From an uncultured Aquimarina sp. (lineage in GTDB: Bacteria; Bacteroidota; Bacteroidia; Flavobacteriales; Flavobacteriaceae): 64,000 nucleotides of DNA. A program made the translations under genes and the position numbers. The notes under the pieces were generated by a model. That model saw only the letters and a program-made list of their open reading frames with translations, made no database searches and was not told the DNA's origin. Below, piece after piece: positions 43,419-53,528 of this stretch (position 1 is the first letter of the stretch; the number at the start of each line of letters is the position of its first letter). Location of the stretch: NCBI RefSeq assembly GCF_947500065.1, contig NZ_CANMQT010000013.1:1-64000 (forward strand), in the 5' to 3' direction.

Positions 43419-43570
43419 CAATTCTTTGATAATTTTTTTACATTTGTTATAGGTTTTAATGTTTGCATAAGCTCTAAAATATATGGAGCAGGTTTGTCAA
43501 GAACATTAAGACTCGGATCTTATGACATAGTTCCTTTTCATACTTTGACAAACCGGAATCACTAAAAAGT

Positions 43571-44944
43571 ATGCAAACAAAAAATATAGCTATCGTAGGG
43601 AGTGGCTTAGCAGGTTCACTATTAGCAATTTACCTAAAAAAACGGAATCATCAGGTTACTGTATTTGACAGAAGGCCAGATATTAGAAAAGTTCAGTTTA
43701 GTGGTCGTTCTATTAATCTTGCGATGTCTGTTCGTGGTTGGAAAGCATTGGATAGAGTTGGTATTGGAGAAGAAATCAGAAAATTGGCAATCCCGATGAA
43801 TAAAAGAGCCATGCATGTCAATGGTCAAGCTGAATATCACCAATACTATGGCAAAGAAGGAGAAGCTATATATTCTATTTCGAGAGGAGTTTTAAATCGA
43901 AAAATGATTACACTGGCAGAAGAATCAGGTGTTGTCTTTAGATTTAACGAAAAGGTATGGGATGTAAACTTACCAGAAGCTAAAATATACACAGGAGAAA
44001 CAGAAAAGGGTGAATGGAAAGAATATCAATATGATATGATTTTTGGTTGTGATGGTGCTTTTTCTAGAGTTCGACATAAAATGCAAAGGAGAAGTAGATT
44101 CGATTATTCGCAGGATTTTCTGGATGCAGGGTATAAAGAACTGGGTATTCCTGCTAATGAAAATGGTACTCATAGACTGGATAAAAACTCCCTTCATATA
44201 TGGCCAAGAGGTAAGTTTATGCTAATTGCATTGCCGAATCTAGACGGTAGTTTTACCTGTACATTGTTTATGCCTCATGAAGGTGAAAATTCTTTTGAGA
44301 GTTTAAAGAAAGATGCCGAGGTAATCGAATTCTGGAAACAACATTTCCCTGATACTATTGAATACATGCCTACCTTACTTAAAGATTTTAAGAGTAATCC
44401 GACGAGTGCATTAGTAACAATGAAGTGTTATCCTTGGTCTTATTGGGATAAGGTAGCTTTGGTTGGAGATTCCGCTCATGCAATTGTACCATTTTATGGA
44501 CAGGGTATTAATGCTGGTTTTGAGGATATTTCTGTACTTGATGATATCATAGAAGCTTATGAAGGTGAGAACTGGCAGGAAATTTTCGAAAAATATCAGG
44601 AAGCCAGAAAACCAAGTGCAGATGCTATAGCAGAACTTTCGTATCGTAATTTTGTGGAAATGAGTAGTAAAACTGCTAATCCAGATTTTCTGTTAAGAAA
44701 GAAAATTGAAAAGAAATTCTCTGAAAAGTACCCTGATAAGTGGATCCCGCTATATACTAGGGTGACCTTTACCCATAGACCTTATGCAGAGGCTTTAGAG
44801 ATTGGAGATCGACAAGCTAGGATTATGAATGAAATTATGCAGTTGGATAATATTGAGAGTATCTGGGATACTGATCAGGTGGAGGAAGAAATTATGAATC
44901 GCATAAATGTTTATGAGAGCAGTGCTAAAAATATTATCCAATAA
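43571..44944 (+). CDS. kmo: Kynurenine 3-monooxygenase
   Basis: 457 aa, family length. FAD-binding GSGLAGSLLAIYLKKRNHQV at the N-terminus, FSGRSINLAMSVRGW (substrate-side motif), and GDSAHAIVPFYGQGINAGFED near residue 300. It hydroxylates kynurenine to 3-hydroxykynurenine, with KynU acting next. The C-terminal region is membrane-associated in eukaryotic homologues but not obviously here. Overlaps the convergent ALDH gene by 11 bp. Confidence 0.95.
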   Translation: MQTKNIAIVGSGLAGSLLAIYLKKRNHQVTVFDRRPDIRKVQFSGRSINLAMSVRGWKALDRVGIGEEIRKLAIPMNKRAMHVNGQAEYHQYYGKEGEAIYSISRGVLNRKMITLAEESGVVFRFNEKVWDVNLPEAKIYTGETEKGEWKEYQYDMIFGCDGAFSRVRHKMQRRSRFDYSQDFLDAGYKELGIPANENGTHRLDKNSLHIWPRGKFMLIALPNLDGSFTCTLFMPHEGENSFESLKKDAEVIEFWKQHFPDTIEYMPTLLKDFKSNPTSALVTMKCYPWSYWDKVALVGDSAHAIVPFYGQGINAGFEDISVLDDIIEAYEGENWQEIFEKYQEARKPSADAIAELSYRNFVEMSSKTANPDFLLRKKIEKKFSEKYPDKWIPLYTRVTFTHRPYAEALEIGDRQARIMNEIMQLDNIESIWDTDQVEEEIMNRINVYESSAKNIIQ

Positions 44945-46298
44945 GTCTCTTCAGCCATTTTAACTTCGAGCCAGTGTAGGGTGCATACTTAAGATTCAAT
45001 TCTATTAAAAAAGATTTTTGTAAAATACTTTTATAATGAGAGAATGCTTCGAATCCTGCTTTACCGTGATAATTTCCGATACCACTATCACCAACGCCAC
45101 CGAATGGGAGATTTTGTTCCATAAAATGCATCACAGCGTCATTCACTGCTCCGCCACCAAATGATATTTCATTCAAAATTTTATTTTTTATCCCTTTGTT
45201 TTTTGTGAAAATATAACAGGATAAAGGTTTGGATAATGTTTTAATATCGGCAATGGCACTATCTATGTTTTCAAATGATAAAACGGGTAAAATAGGGCCA
45301 AAAATTTCTTCCTGCATTACTTTATCAGAGAATGTAACTCCACTCATAACAGTAGGGGATATAACTCTACTCTCTGCGTCACATTGACCTCCGAAGTATA
45401 TTTTGTCTTTTTCGATAAAACCTTGTAAACGTTCGAAGTTCTTTTGATTGACAATCTGAGTATAGTTTTGATTTTCTATTTTATAATCAGCATTTTCTAT
45501 ATGTTTTTTGATAGCAGATAAAAGCTCATCTTGTATAGCAGATTCAACCAGTATATAATCAGGTGCAATACATGTTTGACCGGTGTTTAAAAATTTTGCC
45601 CAAACTAAACGTTTAGCGGTCATGTCAATATTAACATCCTTCGTAATAATTGCAGGGCTTTTGCCTCCTAATTCTAAGGTAACCGGAGTAAGGTGTTTTG
45701 CAGCAGCTTGGTATATAATTTTACCTACTTGTATACTTCCCGTAAAAAATATTTTGTCAAATTTAATTTTTAACAATTCAGTGGTTTCTGCAACACCTCC
45801 TTCTATTACCTTAAAAAATTCAGGGCTAAAGTTTTGATTTATAATTTTGGTCATTACAGCCGAGGAATGAGAAGGAATCTCACTAGGCTTAAGTATAACA
45901 GTACAGCCTGCTGCTATTGCTGCTATTGCAGGAACTATTGATAATTGATAAGGATAATTCCAAGCGCCCATTACCAATACAGTTCCAAAAGGTTCTGGTA
46001 TAATATAACTTCTTCCAGGAAGATTAGCTAATCCAGTAGATACACTTTTCTTTTTAGACCATTTTTTGATGTTTACTAAAGCAAGATCAATCTCATGATA
46101 GATGATACCTAATTCTGTAGTATACGTTTCGTATTTAGATTTTTTAAAATCATTATAGATTGCTTTATAAAAAAGGTCTTCATGCTGTTGCAAAACATTT
46201 TTCAATCGCTTTAACTCTTTTATTCTAAAAGATATGTCTTTAGTGGTATTGGTATTGAAAAAGGCGTTTTGAGCATTAACGATTTCCTGATAATTCAT
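44934..46298 (-). CDS. Aldehyde dehydrogenase (class 3-like)
   Basis: 454 aa. VTLELGGKSPAII carries the general-base glutamate and LNTGQTCIAPDYILV the catalytic cysteine. IFFTGSIQVGKII is the NAD-binding turn. Short length and the ending GIGNYHGKAGFEAFSHYKS are typical of the fatty-aldehyde/coniferyl-aldehyde branch. It is 33 bp from the sterol-desaturase-like gene and may handle lipid-derived aldehydes. Confidence 0.93.
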   Translation of the reverse strand: MNYQEIVNAQNAFFNTNTTKDISFRIKELKRLKNVLQQHEDLFYKAIYNDFKKSKYETYTTELGIIYHEIDLALVNIKKWSKKKSVSTGLANLPGRSYIIPEPFGTVLVMGAWNYPYQLSIVPAIAAIAAGCTVILKPSEIPSHSSAVMTKIINQNFSPEFFKVIEGGVAETTELLKIKFDKIFFTGSIQVGKIIYQAAAKHLTPVTLELGGKSPAIITKDVNIDMTAKRLVWAKFLNTGQTCIAPDYILVESAIQDELLSAIKKHIENADYKIENQNYTQIVNQKNFERLQGFIEKDKIYFGGQCDAESRVISPTVMSGVTFSDKVMQEEIFGPILPVLSFENIDSAIADIKTLSKPLSCYIFTKNKGIKNKILNEISFGGGAVNDAVMHFMEQNLPFGGVGDSGIGNYHGKAGFEAFSHYKSILQKSFLIELNLKYAPYTGSKLKWLKRLIG

Positions 46299-46331
46299 AG
46301 CGAAGTATATAGAGTTGTTAGGAAAAAAGAA

Positions 46332-47273
46332 TTATGATTCGGTACCCATACTTTTTTTGAGTTCCAATTCTTGCTGCATTTGTTTTACAGTAAGGGTGCT
46401 TCCATCATGACTCCAGCCTGGAGGACCAAAAATATACATGAACTTGTGATACCAATTTTTAGATTTTTTAGTATCGTTCCAAATATCCTTGTACTCATGC
46501 GTAAGGATAACCCAAGGATTGTACGAATTTGGAGCGTGTGTTACGCCATATTGTACATCGATATCATCATCTAGCTCTTTCCAGGTTCCAAATATCTTAT
46601 CAAAAATATTAAGAAATCCTCCATGGTTTTTATCCATATATTCTACGTTCTTGGCGTGATGAACCTGATGCATTGTATGGGTATTAAAAATCTTTTCTAT
46701 AAAGCCCATTTTCGGAATAAATACAGAGTGCAATTGGAATTGCCATAAAGCTTCTATACCTAGACAAACAATAACCATCTCTGGAGGAAACCCTATAATT
46801 GGCATCCACATATAAAATAAAGGTTTATATAGAAGAGTAAACCATCCATTACGAACGGCTGTTCCAAGATTAAAATTATCCGAAGAGTGATGAACGATAT
46901 GTGCAGCCCATAATGCTCTTATCATATGATTTTGTCGATGAAACCAATAATAAGTAAAATCATCAGCTAATTGACATAATAACCAAACATACCACGCATA
47001 TCCAAATGACTCCCAACCCATAATGTTAGTTCTAACACCATTAACTTCTGGATTAAAAAGATTGTACATGAAAGTAAATAGAACTACCGAAAAAACTGTT
47101 TTAAGAAGAGGGCCTAAAAATGCTGATCCAAGACCCATAGTAAAGCTTGCTGATAAATCCTTCCAATTGTAAAGGTTTTTATGATCGTGGTGGTTTTTGC
47201 TGTAAGCCAATTCTACTACAATAAGTATTAGAAATAAGGGTACACCATATTTTAGGGGTTGTATAAAATCCAT
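46332..47273 (-). CDS. Sterol desaturase / fatty-acid hydroxylase family membrane protein
   Basis: 313 aa with about four or five membrane segments. Di-iron histidine clusters: FHRQNH, HIVHHSSDN and HTMHQVHHAKN. The family hydroxylates or desaturates lipids, sterols or carotenoids. Upstream of the aldehyde dehydrogenase on the same strand, suggesting a lipid-modification pair. Confidence 0.88.
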   Translation of the reverse strand: MDFIQPLKYGVPLFLILIVVELAYSKNHHDHKNLYNWKDLSASFTMGLGSAFLGPLLKTVFSVVLFTFMYNLFNPEVNGVRTNIMGWESFGYAWYVWLLCQLADDFTYYWFHRQNHMIRALWAAHIVHHSSDNFNLGTAVRNGWFTLLYKPLFYMWMPIIGFPPEMVIVCLGIEALWQFQLHSVFIPKMGFIEKIFNTHTMHQVHHAKNVEYMDKNHGGFLNIFDKIFGTWKELDDDIDVQYGVTHAPNSYNPWVILTHEYKDIWNDTKKSKNWYHKFMYIFGPPGWSHDGSTLTVKQMQQELELKKSMGTES

Positions 47274-47435
47274 TTTCTTTTTGTTGTCTTCTAATTGGGG
47301 CAGAATATAATAAGAATTTGTAGTATAACTTTAACATTTTATCTTTTTAAACAAAAAAAAGACATTTTTAACGATTGTTTACTTGCTAGGTTCTAGTTTT
47401 TCATATGGCTAGTTAATTTTAAGGGTTTGTGAGTA

Positions 47436-47861
47436 TTACTTTGTAAATATTTGAGAGGAATCTTTGAAAGATTTAAATTCTAATGCATTTCCACAAGGGT
47501 CATAGAAAAACATAGTTGCCTGTTCTCCAACTTCACCTTGAAACCTTACATAAGGTTCTATAACGAATTTCACTTTTTTTTCAGAGAGCATATTTGCGAA
47601 ATTTTGCCAAGTATCCCAGTCTAAAAGTATACCGAAATGAGGTATAGGAACTTCTTTACCATCGACACTATTATGGTGTTTAGTGTCAGCATCCGATTTT
47701 TGTTTGTAATGTATGACTAATTGATGTCCAAAAAAGTTGAAATCTACCCAATGATCACTACTACGTCCTTCATCAAGACCAAGTGTGTTATTGTAAAAAT
47801 CTCTGGCAAGATCTAAATTATCTACAGGAATTGCTAGGTGAAAAGGAGATAATGATTGCAT
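47436..47861 (-). CDS. VOC superfamily protein (glyoxalase/dioxygenase-like)
   Basis: 141 aa. One pair of beta-alpha-beta-beta-beta modules: LSPFHLAIPVDNLDLARDFY at the start and FYDPCGNALEFKSF at the end, with metal-ligand candidates H8, H52 and E in ALEFK. Function within the superfamily not assignable. Confidence 0.85.
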   Translation of the reverse strand: MQSLSPFHLAIPVDNLDLARDFYNNTLGLDEGRSSDHWVDFNFFGHQLVIHYKQKSDADTKHHNSVDGKEVPIPHFGILLDWDTWQNFANMLSEKKVKFVIEPYVRFQGEVGEQATMFFYDPCGNALEFKSFKDSSQIFTK

Positions 47862-47911
47862 GTTTCTGTTTATTGTTTTTTTTATATAGTTAGAACTCTA
47901 AATTGAAGGGA

Positions 47912-48868
47912 TTATTCTTTTATCTGATTCCAAATATCTAAATACATTTTCCAGGTACCGTTAGTTTTTTTCCAAACTACTACATATTTTCCTTTATAAT
48001 TTACCTCAGTTCCATCGTCATTTTTATTTTTTCCTTGATAATATCCATAATCATGAGCAGTATCACCAAGAATGACTATTTCTTCTGGTGTGATTCGATG
48101 TTCTATTGGTGTGTACCCTGATGAACCTGACCAGCGCTTTTTAATAGCTTCATATCCAGATATAATCGATGTGTTATTAGGAAAGATTTTTGCATCGTTT
48201 GTATAGCTTCTGGCAATGGCTTCATAATCTTGCTTAAGATAAGAGGCTGAAAATGCTTTGGTAGCAGCTTTAATTTGTTCTTCGTCTGATATTTTTTCAG
48301 AATCTTTTCGCTTTATGCATTCTATTTTCCAGGTAGGAAAAGAAATTGTTTCATTTTTATCTACCCATTCTCCGAGCCATTTAAAACCATTTTCGCTAAT
48401 ATCGTAAAAATTGATTTTATAAAAACCATCCATACCATTTGGAGCTTTTTGTTCACGATAGAGAATAATTTTATCTTCTTTTTTGTTTCCTTCCCATGCG
48501 GAAAGTACTGTGGTAGGTTTAGTGTTAGAATAATAGTGAACATACCATCGACTACTATCTGCAATAAATTGTCTTATGCTACCAGAATTCTTTCCATCTT
48601 CTTTTACCGTTTGATCTTGAACCCCCATACCATTCATGATATATTTAAATTCCCAAGTCATTTTATTTGGATCTGCCCAAGTTTGATCTTGATTTCTGGT
48701 TTGCGAACTACAATCACAGATTCCAATTAAGGGATCGTAATCTTTGATTTCTTTAGGAGCTTTTGGATTAGGTCTGCCAAAAGGATACGCGTCAGAAGGC
48801 TCGTACTCACTCTGAGCGGTTGATAAAACAGAGGTGAGAAGTAGTAAACATATTACTATTGATTTCAT
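47912..48868 (-). CDS. Secreted two-domain protein with C-terminal DUF4440/SnoaL-like domain
   Basis: 318 aa with a signal peptide (SVLSTAQ). The N-terminal part (about residues 40-185) resembles a DUF1579-like beta-barrel (WEFKYIMNGMGVQDQT). The C-terminal 120 residues are an NTF2-like fold (IKAATKAFSASYLKQDYEAI, ending GKYVVVWKKTNGTWKMYLDIWN) of the DUF4440 type. Likely a periplasmic small-molecule binding protein. Confidence 0.75.
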   Translation of the reverse strand: MKSIVICLLLLTSVLSTAQSEYEPSDAYPFGRPNPKAPKEIKDYDPLIGICDCSSQTRNQDQTWADPNKMTWEFKYIMNGMGVQDQTVKEDGKNSGSIRQFIADSSRWYVHYYSNTKPTTVLSAWEGNKKEDKIILYREQKAPNGMDGFYKINFYDISENGFKWLGEWVDKNETISFPTWKIECIKRKDSEKISDEEQIKAATKAFSASYLKQDYEAIARSYTNDAKIFPNNTSIISGYEAIKKRWSGSSGYTPIEHRITPEEIVILGDTAHDYGYYQGKNKNDDGTEVNYKGKYVVVWKKTNGTWKMYLDIWNQIKE

Positions 48869-48962
48869 AAATTTTATGAATTGATTAGTAAGGTAATTTA
48901 CCTATTTTGAAATATTTATAAATGAAAGATGTTGGTAATTAAGATATAATTAACAGTGAATC

Positions 48963-49832
48963 TTAACGTCTGCGGTCACTGCGTTTTCTTTTTTTTGAAG
49001 CTAAAGAATCTTTTTGATTAGAACTGTTCCTGCTTTGGTTTTTAGGGTTGAAATTTTTGGTATTGTTTTTTGATCTTTTTGGCTTTTTTTCTTCAGTAAC
49101 AGATGCTTCTTCAGTTTTGCTAGAGTCTCCAACATCAGAATTGATGATTTGCAATTCTTTTTCTGTTAAATATCGCCATTCACCAACAGGAGTATCTAGG
49201 CTAATATTCATAATGCGAATTCGTTTCAGTCGTATTACTTCATATCCTAGATATTCACACATTCTTCGAATCTGTCTATTCAAACCTTGAGTAAGTACGA
49301 TCCTAAAATCGTATTTATTGATTTGTTCAACTTCGCATTTGCGTGTAACCGTGTCTAAGATGGGGATACCATTTCCCATTCTTTTAATAAAAAGAGGACT
49401 GATCAACTTGTTTACAGTAACTATATATTCTTTTTGATGGTTATTCCTTGCCCTGAGTATTTTATTAACGATGTCACCATCGCTTGTTAATAGAATTAAT
49501 CCTTCACTTGGTTTATCTAATCGACCAATAGGAAAAATACGTTTAGGGTAGTTTATATAATCAACAATATTGTCCTTTTCATTTTGAGCAGTAGTACAAA
49601 CAATTCCAACGGGTTTATGAAAAGCAAGATATACGTGTTCTTCCTTAGGTTTATTGATTAGTTCGCCATCAACTCTTACTTCATCTCCTGGAGCTACTTT
49701 AGTGCCCATTTCCGGCACTTTATTGTTTAGCGTAACACGACCTTGATCGATCAATTTATCTGCTTCGCGACGGGAGCAGTATCCGACTTCACTAAGAAAT
49801 TTATTGAGCCTGGTGAGATTAGTATCTGACAT
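48963..49832 (-). CDS. rluF: 23S rRNA pseudouridine synthase, RluF-like
   Basis: 289 aa from the ATG at 49832 ([20 protein letters not shown]), where the S4 RNA-binding domain begins; the upstream frame adds only six residues. The catalytic motif is [22 protein letters not shown] with the aspartate in RLD. The C-terminus has an 80-residue low-complexity basic tail (KKPKRSKNN to [10 protein letters not shown]), longer than usual, common in Flavobacteriia. Modifies U2604 of 23S rRNA in E. coli. Confidence 0.9.
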   Translation of the reverse strand: MSDTNLTRLNKFLSEVGYCSRREADKLIDQGRVTLNNKVPEMGTKVAPGDEVRVDGELINKPKEEHVYLAFHKPVGIVCTTAQNEKDNIVDYINYPKRIFPIGRLDKPSEGLILLTSDGDIVNKILRARNNHQKEYIVTVNKLISPLFIKRMGNGIPILDTVTRKCEVEQINKYDFRIVLTQGLNRQIRRMCEYLGYEVIRLKRIRIMNISLDTPVGEWRYLTEKELQIINSDVGDSSKTEEASVTEEKKPKRSKNNTKNFNPKNQSRNSSNQKDSLASKKRKRSDRRR

Positions 49833-50002
49833 ATGAAATATAAAGTGCAAATATACTTGATACTATTTTAAAAACAACACTTTAGTAGCATGGCAAAAAG
49901 AATTGTGTATAGAGTTTTTTTGTAATGTTACTTTCTATGTAAAATCCAGTAATCATTAGTATTATCAATAATCCATCCTTATCTAATAATTTAGAGTTTA
50001 GA

Positions 50003-50842
50003 TTATTTTGCTACAAAATCAATAATCATATCATCCACTTCATCAAAAAATAGCGAATGCCCAAAATCCTCTGTGGTTATAAATTTTACATTAGTCCAAC
50101 TTTTATGAATCTTTTCAGCACCTGAATATGGCGCAACATCATCATGTTTATCATGTATAAGCAATCCCGGATGTGTCAGGTTTTTTGCAAATTCTGCAAT
50201 AGAGAATTCTTCAAAATTATAACCGAACTTATTCTTAAAATACTGACTTAACGCTTCCATGAATTTGTCAGATAACCCAAGCGTTTTCTGGTAGCCTTTC
50301 ATAATTACAGATAATTCTGTTGGTGCAGCAAGAACAATTAGTTTTTCTATTTCATGATTAGGGTAGGTGAATTGGTGAAATATAGTAGTCATTCCTCCAA
50401 CAGAATGCCCCATGACATAATTAGGTCTGTATAATTCTACAATTTTTTGTAGACATTCTGCATACAAAGGAACATTAAGGATCTTGCCCGAAGAATTACC
50501 ATGTGCAGGTGCATCAAATGCTATGATGTTATAATTTTGTTGATGTAATTTTTCTATAAGTGTTTTCCATCGATGACTATTACTATCCCATCCGTGAACC
50601 ATCAATATGGTTTCTCCCATATTAGACCAACGATAGGTTTGAATATAATTTCCATTGACAGAAATAATTTCATCTTCTGCTTCTTCAAGGAAGTACTCTT
50701 GATCGGGCAATATTTTTCCTTTTTGAGGAGTGCAGAACAAAAGATATGCTTTGTGTAACGCCTTTTGCTTATTAAAAAAGAAAATTAATAAAAGACGTTT
50801 CCCGATAATAATCGGCAGGTACTTTTTTAATTTCTCTCTCAT
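50003..50842 (-). CDS. Alpha/beta hydrolase
   Basis: 279 aa. Lipase-type elbow MGHSVGGMTT with nucleophile serine at about residue 146, oxyanion region MVHGWDSNSHRW, and late DVAPYSG and EDFGHSLFF supplying D and H. The ATG overlaps the cupin stop (ATGA), so translation is coupled. Substrate unknown. Confidence 0.88.
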   Translation of the reverse strand: MREKLKKYLPIIIGKRLLLIFFFNKQKALHKAYLLFCTPQKGKILPDQEYFLEEAEDEIISVNGNYIQTYRWSNMGETILMVHGWDSNSHRWKTLIEKLHQQNYNIIAFDAPAHGNSSGKILNVPLYAECLQKIVELYRPNYVMGHSVGGMTTIFHQFTYPNHEIEKLIVLAAPTELSVIMKGYQKTLGLSDKFMEALSQYFKNKFGYNFEEFSIAEFAKNLTHPGLLIHDKHDDVAPYSGAEKIHKSWTNVKFITTEDFGHSLFFDEVDDMIIDFVAK

Positions 50843-51207
50843 AATTCTTCTCTGTGTACAGCTTCAATAGAAAACGCAGGAAGACAAATTGAAAGATATT
50901 CACATGCTGATTTAAAGGGATTAGCATATTGAACTCTGGTGTTTTTTTCAATTTTAATTGACTGGCCGGATTCCAATACTATTTTTTCATTATCAATAAT
51001 AAACTGTTTCTTCCCACTAATAATGTAAGTATATTCATCAAATTCTGGAGTTTGGAATGGTTCGCTCCAACCTGGTGGAGCAATCATATGAGCAATACTA
51101 ATCTCAGGATTGCCATCGGTAGCTTTACCAAAATGCTCTTCTATTAGTTTGCCATCAGTGGTAGGTACTACAAAAGGTGATTTCTGAATTTGATATTTTT
51201 TACTCAT
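50839..51207 (-). CDS. Cupin-domain protein
   Basis: 122 aa with a single cupin barrel: EISIAHMIAPPGWSEPFQTPEFDEYTYIISG covers motif 1 with an unusual glutamate/glutamine set in place of the common two histidines. Coupled to the alpha/beta hydrolase and preceded by a lipoprotein gene on the same strand. Confidence 0.8.
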   Translation of the reverse strand: MSKKYQIQKSPFVVPTTDGKLIEEHFGKATDGNPEISIAHMIAPPGWSEPFQTPEFDEYTYIISGKKQFIIDNEKIVLESGQSIKIEKNTRVQYANPFKSACEYLSICLPAFSIEAVHREEL

Positions 51208-51225
51208 AACTCTAAACCTTAGAAT

Positions 51226-51792
51226 TTAATTACGCTCCCAATTAATAATAAAATGTTTAATGTTAGCAGAATCTGGAATTTGAGAAGCTTCAATTTTTTT
51301 ATCAGTATTAAACTTTAATTCACTAGATAGTTCTTTTTTATCAATAGTTATAGATGCCTGAATACTGTCCACAAATATAACCGCTGCACTAAGTGTATTG
51401 GTAATCTTAGTGATGGTGTAATTATCTTTGATATCCTTAAAAATACCATTTGCCGATAGTCCGGATATAGTCTTATATCTAGGATCAATGATTTGTATAC
51501 TCTCAATCGATGATTCAGGATTGTTTTCTTCTCTTGGTTCAAGAGATAGTAATTTCGCTCCACCTTTTTCATAAATTTCTATCGTATTAGCAACATCTAA
51601 GAATTTATCATTCTCAGACATTTTTACTATAGAATCATTTATATAGATTGAATCTAATTGACTTACTTTAGTAATATTGGTCAAGTTTCCGATTCTATTA
51701 TAAGAAATTTCGAATGGATCTTGTTTTTTGTCATTTTGACAACTTAATATACTTATACATATAAGTAAAGTACAGCTAATTTTTTTTAACAT
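51226..51792 (-). CDS. Hypothetical lipoprotein
   Basis: 188 aa. Signal peptide with lipobox SILSC (cysteine at about residue 18). No domain recognised; the body has alternating polar beta-like segments. 18 bp upstream of the cupin gene, so perhaps the first gene of a three-gene operon. Confidence 0.65.
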   Translation of the reverse strand: MLKKISCTLLICISILSCQNDKKQDPFEISYNRIGNLTNITKVSQLDSIYINDSIVKMSENDKFLDVANTIEIYEKGGAKLLSLEPREENNPESSIESIQIIDPRYKTISGLSANGIFKDIKDNYTITKITNTLSAAVIFVDSIQASITIDKKELSSELKFNTDKKIEASQIPDSANIKHFIINWERN

Positions 51793-51835
51793 AATAGGTT
51801 AGTTATTCCCAAGATTAAACAATGATTCGTGTTGT

Positions 51836-53371
51836 TTAGCGTAATAATTTATTTAGTACACCTAATGCTCCTCTAATAAAGGTAGCACTGGTTAAAACTT
51901 TAATAACAGCTTTTTCTGTAGTACTAGATTTTCTGCTTCGTGAGCGGGAACTGGATGAACTTCGATTAAGTTTCTCTCTTTCCTTTTTAGCAGCAGCTTT
52001 GGCCTCTTCAGCCTCGGCTTTTTCTATTTTTTCATTAAGAATTTCATAGGCACTTTCTCTATCTATATCTTCATTATATTTCTTAGAAAGCGTAGATTTT
52101 TTTAATAAATTTTTCAATTCACTATCGGAAAGTATATCCATTCTACTCATTGGAGCTCTTAGCATAGTTGCCGCAAGTGGAGTAGGACGCCCTTTTTCGT
52201 CAAGAGCCGATACTAAGGCTTCTCCAATACCTAGAGATGTTAATACTTCTTTGGTGTCATAATATTCCGATATTGGATAGTTCTCTGCGGTGAGTTTGAT
52301 CGCTTTACGATCTTTTGCAGTAAATGCTCTTAATGCATGCTGTACTTTTAGACCTAATTGTCCTAGTACTCCATCCGGCACATCAGTGGGGTTCTGAGTA
52401 ACAAAATAAAGCCCAACCCCTTTGGAACGTATTAATTTTACAATACTTTCTATTTGATCCATCAGTGCGTTAGAAGCTTGCTTAAATATCAAATGTGCTT
52501 CATCGAGGAAAATAATCAATTCAGGTCTTCCACTATCTCCTTGTTCCGGAAATGTGCTATATACTTCTGCAAGAAGACTAAGCATAAATGTAGAGAACAG
52601 TTTGGGTCTATCTTGTATATCTGTTAATCTCAGAATGTTTATAAACCCTCTTCCATCTTCATCAACTCTACATAAATCTTGAACGTCAAAAGACCTTTCT
52701 CCAAAAAAGGCATCAGCTCCTTGTTGTTCTAATGCTACTATTTTTCGAAGTATAGAGCCTGTAGACGCTGTAGAAATTCTTCCATAGTCTTTTTCTAATT
52801 CTTCTTTCCCTTCGCGAGTTGCAAACTGTAGTACTTTTTTAAGATCCTTTAAATCTAATAAAGGGAGTTTATTATCATCACAATATTTAAAAATGATAGA
52901 AATAATACCAGCTTGAGTTTCTGTTACATCTAAAATTCTTGAAAACAATACAGGCCCAAATTCACTAACAGTAGCTCTAAGACGCACACCGTCTTGATCT
53001 GATAACGAAAGAATTTCTACTGGAAAATCTTTTGCTTCGAATGGGATTCCTATTTTTTCGTGTCGTTCATCAATTTTAGGGTGGCCAGGACTGGCGGCAG
53101 CTAAACCACTAAGATCACCTTTAATATCCATAAGAAGAACAGGTATTCCTTGTTCGCTTAGGTTTTCTGCTAGAACTTGTAGTGTTTTAGTTTTACCAGT
53201 TCCTGTAGCACCGGCAATTAGTCCATGTCTATTCAATGTTTTTAATGGAATTTTAACGTGTGCATCTGTCACAGTTTCTCCATTATGCATTGCAGCTCCT
53301 AAGGTGATGAATTCACCTTTGGTAGTATATCCTTTATTTATATGATCAAAAAATTCTTGATTACTACTCAT
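51836..53371 (-). CDS. HerA-like / DUF853 ATPase
   Basis: 511 aa from the ATG at 53371 (MSSNQEFFDHINKGY). Walker A is GATGTGKTKTLQVL (about residue 60), Walker B is LIIFLDEAHLIF, and an FVTQNPTDVPD sensor block follows. C-terminal lysine/serine/arginine-rich region (SSSSRSRSRKSS). DUF853 proteins are related to HerA/FtsK DNA translocases, but their biological role is not settled. Confidence 0.88.
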   Translation of the reverse strand: MSSNQEFFDHINKGYTTKGEFITLGAAMHNGETVTDAHVKIPLKTLNRHGLIAGATGTGKTKTLQVLAENLSEQGIPVLLMDIKGDLSGLAAASPGHPKIDERHEKIGIPFEAKDFPVEILSLSDQDGVRLRATVSEFGPVLFSRILDVTETQAGIISIIFKYCDDNKLPLLDLKDLKKVLQFATREGKEELEKDYGRISTASTGSILRKIVALEQQGADAFFGERSFDVQDLCRVDEDGRGFINILRLTDIQDRPKLFSTFMLSLLAEVYSTFPEQGDSGRPELIIFLDEAHLIFKQASNALMDQIESIVKLIRSKGVGLYFVTQNPTDVPDGVLGQLGLKVQHALRAFTAKDRKAIKLTAENYPISEYYDTKEVLTSLGIGEALVSALDEKGRPTPLAATMLRAPMSRMDILSDSELKNLLKKSTLSKKYNEDIDRESAYEILNEKIEKAEAEEAKAAAKKEREKLNRSSSSSRSRSRKSSTTEKAVIKVLTSATFIRGALGVLNKLLR

Positions 53372-53528
53372 AGTTGATGTAAATTTTGATAAAAATAGCA
53401 ATCTTACTTATGCTATCGAAATGAATGTGGTTTTGTTTTAGGTAAATTTATAATTTTTATATCAATATGAAGAGGTGTAGAAAATTATAGTTTATTTTTA
53501 TAAGTAATAAATCATAACCTTTATCCTA

